A stretch of DNA of 64,000 bases from NCBI GenBank assembly GCA_030685235.1, contig MU839119.1:284336-348335 (forward strand), in the 5' to 3' direction. The translations under genes and the position numbers were made by a program. The first letter of the stretch is position 1. Each line of letters begins with the position of its first letter. The notes under the pieces were generated by a model. The model ran no database searches and was not told the DNA's origin. It saw nothing but the letters and a program-made list of their open reading frames with translations. Positions 57,281 to 64,000 of the stretch are shown in pieces. The stretch is from Copromyces sp. CBS 386.78 (taxonomy: Eukaryota; Ascomycota; Sordariomycetes; Sordariales; Sordariaceae).

Positions 57281-58651
57281 ATCCGATTTTTAGCAAGGAG
57301 TATTTAAAGCGATAAGCGTCAAACTTTTAATATCTACCGCCTACTACGCCTAAATAAATAATTTATTAGAAAGAAAGAACTAAATAATCGAAATTGCTAT
57401 TAAATTCTATATTGTAGTTAGCGAAGTATTTTAATTAAATATCCTCTTAATATTATAATTTAACTTTAATATAATATATATTAACGCTATTAGTAAATCC
57501 CTAATTAAATTACTAATAAAATTTAAGTCCTGTACCCCGTTAAATATAATATTTAATTTTAAAGCTAAATTGAATATTAAAACGGTCTATATACTAAACT
57601 ATTTTAAAACAAAAATAATTATCGTTTACGTAGTAGCCGCAATTAAAATAAAATATAATAAAAAGATAATACTAATTAAATTTAAGGTTGGAGATTAAGT
57701 ATATTTATAACTATATTACAATTATTATTTATTAGGAAAACCTCTAAGGAAATAGTTTTAATAGAGAGTAAGACCTTTTAAAGTTATTAGTATTAAAAGA
57801 TTATTAACGGTCGAATTCAATTTCCTAACTAATTAGAAAAATTACTGTACTATATTAATTACGTAATTAATACCCGCTCCTATTAGAAAAAATCCTTTCG
57901 GCTATCGTCTTTAAAATTTAAATAAAATTGTTAAAGAAAATATAAATAATAATAAATAATACGAGATTAATAAGATTCTTAGTCGGCGTACAAACTTTAA
58001 ATATAGTCGCCCAATCCTTAAATACTTCGTTAAATAAAAAGGATACTAGAATTAATAGAATTTATATATACTACGTCCTACCCTTTTGCAAAATGTATTA
58101 AACTTATTCTATAAATATAATAATATTTATCCTATTAATGAAAAGGAGTTTAAACCTAAGAAACTAAGGAAAGGGAAAAAAGCTATTATAATATAGGAAG
58201 AGCCTTTAAAAGAATAGGGAAGGGAGGTTATTAAAATTCTTAAATTTAATATTAAAGTAAGGCTTCCCTTATATTGTATTTAAATTACTATGCCGCATTT
58301 TCATCCCGTCTCCTTACCCCACCTTTCTATGAAAATTTACTACTTTACTGTACTATTTTACAATTTATATAACGAAATTTTACTAAATTCTTATAATTCT
58401 CCTCTATTGTCACAGGCATTGCTTGCTCCTTATAAATAGATAGATAGGGGTGCTATACTATATTAGTACAGCTAGCTGAATGCAACTATTTGAATGTAGT
58501 ATAGCTAGCACGTATAGTACCGCCCTATAGACCTATAGCTACAGGGCTCCACACTATGCCCTATATAATTCTCATATACGTATAAATTCTTCTTTTAATT
58601 CTTCGTATAATAATTAATATTTTACTTGAATGCTTACTCGCGCCCTATAAT
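57281..58651 (+). mobile_element. 3' fragment of a plus-strand Ty3/Gypsy element with partial LTR
   Basis: The plus strand begins inside the integrase core (STAYYAQTN-type, RIPed STAYHPQTDG, about 57335-57360). It continues through a C-terminal region with KFKVGD, RPFKVI and a chromodomain-like tail ending near 58280. From 58408 (TGTCACAGGCATTG) an LTR-like copy of 244 bp matches the LTR at 39253-39929 in inverted orientation, and it stops at 58651 where the next element begins. Gag and RT are absent. Confidence 0.65.
58408..58651 (+). repeat. LTR copy, uninterrupted (empty site of the 418-bp MITE)
   Basis: It aligns with 39253-39929 minus the MITE. The junction reads GTACTAATATAG on the complementary strand, with a single copy of the target. 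The last few bases are cut by the element starting at 58652. Confidence 0.75.
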
Positions 58652-58940
58652 TATAAGGATATGGAGCAGGAGGCCTGGGACAGGCCGATACGGGGCAAGG
58701 CCACCAGGCCTAACCCAATACGGAATATAGAGCAGGTTCGATAAGCGAAACCGATAAGGGTAAAGGCATTCGGTCGGAATATAAGCGCCGGAGGCTAAGC
58801 CTACCAAAAGCTCGTACAAATATAAAAACCTTTACGGCCTAACTAATCCTTTCTAACTAATAAAACTAAAATCTTTTAATAAAAATAGACCTATTTCGTA
58901 TATTAAAGTATTTCCCACCCTATTATATTAAACCTTTATA
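58652..58940 (+). repeat. 5' LTR of the inverted Gypsy copy (289 bp)
   Basis: It has the same length as the other two copies of this LTR and is in opposite orientation. It abuts the LTR fragment ending at 58651 with no spacer. Confidence 0.85.
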
Positions 58941-61900
58941 ATTTTTTAATTTCTTAAATATTTATTTATAAAGGACGGGAATATAATTAATATACAAAAG
59001 GAAGGTACCGGTACCCGAAATATAGTACATTACCGTAAGCGCTCTTTAAAGTATAAAACTAATTTAAACGAATTTATATTAAATTAAAACTATCCGGAAA
59101 AATTAGGCGAAGACATTTATAACGCCGCTAAAATTCGGGGTAATATTATTAATAATTAGATAAATAATTATTAATTCGCTAATAAATAACCAACTAACGA
59201 ATTTAATAACCTTACAATTTAAATTAAAGAGTAGTATATCGACGTAGAATTTATTATAATTATAATTAATTAAATTCTAGAATTAAAATTTAAAAATATT
59301 TTTATACAAAGAACTTCGCCAAAATAATATTAAAAATATTACTACTTTAAATATTTATATATTTTATACGCTTATAGGTCGTATAATCCCTATTAACGTT
59401 ATAAATATTATTCCTTCGAATAGAAAGCGAAATATATATTATAATATTATTCTAATACCCCCGTATACCGCTATAACCATTTTCATTCGCTACGTAAAAA
59501 GGCCTAACCGACCCGGCGTTATAATTATAATCCTTCTATTTAATCGGAAAATTACATTAAATCCCGATCGTCCGTACAATTATTTATACCGGCCTAGGAT
59601 AAATCCTATAATCCTTCGCAATCAAAAAGCTATAAAGACTACTAAAAATAATTAAAAAGATACCCCGTTCGTAAATATTATCGCTCAATTATTAATAACT
59701 TCGACCCTCGCGAATTAATCACTATATTAAAAGAATCGTAAGCGATTATCTAAATTATAATATAAGAAAAAATTAATCGGGCTCCTAATACGAAAATTCC
59801 CACGTATAGTATTCGCCGTTTTATTACGTTTAATACTAGTACCGAAATTAAAAATTAAATCGAAAGCTTATAAAACGGCAACTGAACGCGAAAAAACGCC
59901 AACGACTATTAAAAGATCTTATAGGCGTAAACCCGTATAGAAGAGAAATTAACTATATTATAACGAACTTTCGCCGTTATATTACAAGATAATAAAAATA
60001 AAAAACGGGACGCTACATAGGAAGAATTTTTTAAATTCGTATATAAAAAATATATTATACCCGAATATTATAAAATAAATATCCGGGCCGAAATTTATAA
60101 TATACGCTAAAAGGATAACGAAAACCCATAAATCTTCTTCGAAAAATTTAACGCCTATTACCAAAAATTTAAATAAAATATTAAAAATAATAAAAATACT
60201 ACTTATACCTTCTTCTTTAAATTAATACCTAAAATTAAATAATACTTCAAAACCTTAAATATCCCCGTTATCAATATATAGGAAGTTACGTAGAAGGCTT
60301 CAGTATAATAAATAAAGGACGCTAAATAAAAGTAAAGAAGAAAAGAAAATTCCTTAAAACCTTAGAATAATAACTACTCAAAATAGCGTAATAATAATTA
60401 CAACGACCGATTAAAGTAAAACTAAAACTAACAACATTCTTTCCAAAATTATTAAAAGAAAGACCGGTTTCCAGATAAATAGGAATTAAATTCCCGAACT
60501 TCCTAATAAAAATATTATAATTATTAAAAAAAAGGATATATCGCCTAAAATTACCCTAAAAAGCTTAAGACGGACGGGTATAAACTAAGTAAAAGAGCAA
60601 CGGTCTAAAATATTTTAATTAATAAACTATTAAAAAATTCTAAGAAGATCGAAGAATTATTCGACTTTTCAATATTATTAAAAGATTAAACCCCTTAAAT
60701 AAATCGTCGTTTAAAGAGGTTACTAGTTTTAAAACAACTAGAAGAGATAGCCTGGCAAAAATAATAATAATAATAATAACGCTAAAAGGTCGCCGATAGG
60801 AGGTCGATATAGACTTAAATACAAGCGCGGAAGTTAATACAATTTATAAGAACTTTATTAAGAAGTATAAATTAAAATAGGTTATAACTATAATAATACT
60901 TATACTTATAAATACGAACGGTAAAAAAATAAAATATTATAGAGTTTTCGAAATTACTTTCTTATTAAAAAATATAAATAGCTAAGAATAAAAAACAATA
61001 TAACTATTTTATACTATTCGTAGAAATATACGTATATTACTATTATTAATATTAATATTAAATATAAATTTAGAAAGTATCGTTATATATATACGTAATA
61101 GTAAATTCGAATTTAATAGACCCTAAATAGCAAATTTAAAATCTTTCGTACGTAAAGTAATATAAGGCGAAAAGGCTTTTATCGCCTTTATAATAATAAT
61201 ATATAATCCCTTAGGACTTGCCTTTAAAAATATTAATAAAGATAAAGAAAATACCGCCGACGGGCCGGCATTAATCCTATTAGTATTAAAAGAGTTCGAA
61301 TTTTATTTTTCGGAAGAAAGGGCTAAAATATTCCCTACCTTCCTTAATACGGAATATATTATTAAAATTAAAAAAGGGGAGATTATATTAGAAAAAACGA
61401 TTTACCCCCTATTAAAAATTTAATTAAATACGTTCTATAATTATTTAAAAGAAAATTTATAAGCCGGATAAATTTAATATTTAAATAACCTAGTAGGGGC
61501 GCTAATATTATTTATATTTAAAAAGGATAATTCCTTATAATTCTATATAAATTACTATAAGCTTAATAAAATTATTATTAAGAACCGCTATTTACTTCCA
61601 CTAATCGGCAAATTAATAAATCGTTTAATAAATATTAAAATGTTCTCTAAAATTAATTTAAAAAAAGCCTACTATAGAATCCGTATTAAAGAAGGAGACG
61701 AATAGAAAACGGTATTTAAAACTTAATATAGCTATTTCGAATATATAATTATACTATTTAATGTAATAAACGCCCCAACTACCTTTTAAACGTATATATA
61801 TAGAGCTTTAGTAAATTTAATTAATAAAATTTATATTATCTACTTCGATAATATCCTTATATTTTCGTAGAATAAAGAAGAATATAATAAATATTTATAA

Positions 61901-63909
61901 TTAATATTCAAACGTTTAAAAGACGCCCAACTTTATATAAAATTATTTAAATACGAATTTTATAAAGAGTATATAGACTTCTTCGGCTATTAAATCACAA
62001 CCTAAAGTATTATAATAAACTTTAAAAGAGTAAAGGCAATTAAAAAGTAATTTAAACTAAAATCCTTCTATAATATATAAATATTCCTAAGGTTCGCGAA
62101 CTTTTATCGGCGATTTATTTATTAATATTCCAAATTAATAACCCCGCTAACGGATTTCTTAAAAAAGAACTAGAATAAGAAGAAGAAGGGGCCTTTTAAA
62201 TAATTAAAAGTAGCCGATAAAATATTCGAAATATTTAAAGAAATTTTTATATCGGCGCTTATCCTCCAATATTAAAATTAATCGAAGGAAACGCAAATAA
62301 AAATAGATATTTCGGTAAAAGCTATTTTAAATATCCTATCCTAAAAAATAAACAATTAATAATACCCGGTAGCTTTTTTCTTAAAAAAATTTACAGAAAT
62401 AGAATAATATTAATATATAGGCCAATAAAAATTCTTCGTAATTATTGCGAATTTAGAATATTAGAACTATTATTTAGAAGGATTACTTTAAAAATTCTAA
62501 ATCCTTACAGATTATTAAATATTAATAAATATTATCTAATTACCGGCGAAGGACTTCCGAAGGAGGCTCGTACGGTAAATATATTAATTATTATAATTTA
62601 ATTTTAATATCGCCGACCTAACGGCGGCTATACGAATAAAAAACTTTATAATTAAAAGGTATAAATTAAACGATTAAAAAGTCTTATAATTTAAAAAACG
62701 GTTAATAATCCCTAATAAAGGCTTACTACGTAAGGAATTCTTATATAACTATTATAACAACCCGAAAGTAAATTATATAAACACTTTTAAAACATTAAAC
62801 TTAATTAAAAGAAAGTTCTACTAGAAAAACCTCGCTACTAATATAAAAAAATATATTAATAAATACGAATTATATTAAAGAATATAACGATTTAAATATA
62901 ATCCCTACGAAGATTTATAATCTTTACTACTATTAAAATAACCTTTCTAAGAAATTAATATAAATTTTATTACCGGCCTACCGCTAAACTAAGGGCTTTA
63001 TAATAATATATACGATATTATTTTAATTATTATCAATCGATTTACGAAATTCGTAATAATAATACTTATTAAAAAGACCTTTAATACCGCGGAAATAACT
63101 AATTTCTTTTATAAATATATAGAATATTATTTTAATTCCCCCTTAAAAATCATTAATAATAAGGATAAATTATTCACTAACGAATTTTAAAAAAATTTTA
63201 TTAAGACTTAAAGTATATTACGTCGGTTATTTACTACGTTCTACCCCTAAACTAATAAATAAATAGAACGAATATATTAAATAATTAAAAAACTCCTCCG
63301 TATTAATATAATCGAGAAGGATAGTACTATATAGTCCTACTAATTATAAGAGGCTGAATTCGCTTATAATAATTCCAAATATATAATTATAGGAATATTA
63401 CCGTTCGAAACCTTATATAATTTCTACCCTCGTATAATCGAATATATAGAAAAATACTACAAATTAAAAGTTTAAGGAGTAAAGGAACGTTTATAGTATT
63501 TAAAAACCGTATAGAAATTTATATACCAATATTAAGAATAAACTGTTAAAAATTAAAAAAAAAGGTATAATAAGCAATATACGCAAATCGAATTCTAATT
63601 AAACAATTTCGTAGGATTATTTATTAAGAACTTTCGTTTTTAAAATTATAAATTTATATTTACTTTTATTAAAATTAAAATAATTAAACGGATTAAATCT
63701 TAAATATACCGAATTATCCTACTTACAAAATACTAGAAAATATACAACGTATTCCCAATAAACCTATTCGAACTATAAAAAATTAATAGTAAAATTGCCG
63801 ACGAAATACCGCTACCGGAATTAGTAGAGGATTAGAATAAATAAGAAATAGAGGAAATTATAAATTACTAAGGGAAAAGAGTAAACGAGAAATTTTTAAT
63901 TAAATAAGA
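58652..63909 (+). mobile_element. RIPed Ty3/Gypsy element, second inverted copy, 3'-truncated
   Basis: The 5' LTR (58652-58940) is the inverted counterpart of the 289-bp LTRs above. On the plus strand, gag ends with a RIPed zinc knuckle near 60500-60550. A protease-like VDIDLNTSAEVN lies near 60795-60840. RT runs at about 61480-61880 with LVGALILFIFKKDNSL, YRIRIKEG and YFDNILIFS. Integrase has a RIPed YHPQTDGQTER near 63230-63280. The similarity to 57275-51640 stops near 63909, so the 3' end and the 3' LTR are missing. Confidence 0.8.
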
Positions 63910-64000
63910 GAATGTCTTTTCGCACCGTCATAAAAGTCTTCCGGCACCGTCACCCCACCCATCCCGCACGCCAAGCACACGCTAATGCACACCAAAATTT
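63910..64000. other. GC-rich sequence at the right border of the RIPed block
   Basis: GC content rises sharply. Two GCACCGT motifs 15 bp apart (about 63924 and 63946) echo the paired GCACCGT of the 418-bp MITE ends, so a related element may begin here. Confidence 0.5.

Noticed and set aside
35620..63909. Calling the AT-rich block a centromere
   Set aside because: RIPed retroelement nests also form other heterochromatin, and no chromatin data or chromosome position is available.

Overview
The window comes from a filamentous ascomycete, most likely a Sordariomycete (Pezizomycotina). The genes have short introns (56-176 bp) with GTANGT-type donors and CTAAC-like branch points. The repeats are extremely AT-rich, and TAA/TAG replace conserved Gln/Trp codons, the signature of repeat-induced point mutation (RIP). 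No bacterial-type operons, CRISPR arrays or convincing RNA genes were seen.

Layout. 1-2405: no recognisable gene. 2406-3623: an intronless nine-helix membrane protein. 4675-7091, 9186-11296 (minus), 12019-17000 (broken), 17140-18054 (minus, broken) and 33411-35022 hold five members of one paralogous family. 7671-8916: a hAT-like MITE with two TA-target MITEs nested at a single TA. 12757-16399: a RIPed hAT transposon with a perfect 8-bp target duplication, sitting inside the fourth family member. 18066-23057: a graveyard with F-box-like and NACHT fragments. 23058-30868: a RIPed Ty3/Gypsy element with two 345-bp LTRs and a CTTTG duplication, itself flanked by inverted 18-bp repeat arrays. 31275-31987: a decayed gene. 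35600-63909: about 28 kb of uninterrupted RIPed DNA (a hAT relic, at least four Gypsy bodies, one MITE), returning to GC-rich sequence at 63910.

The main biological result is the paralogous family. Members combine an N-terminal C2H2 finger (C-x4-C-x12-H-x4-H, split by an intron at the same codon in three members), acidic or proline-rich linkers with SUMO-type motifs, a shared central domain of about 150 residues (W-x-Y-[IL] ... AFP-x-C ... CCN), and in some members a C-terminal cupin resembling the CENP-C/Mif2 cupin. The member at 9186-11296 carries the central domain twice. Two members are pseudogenes, one with a mutated splice donor plus the hAT insertion. The architecture suggests nuclear, chromatin-associated proteins. 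Their position beside a long RIPed AT-rich block makes a heterochromatin or centromere role an attractive but untested idea.

Gene models with introns were assembled by eye. Functional calls rest on motifs and not on database searches.
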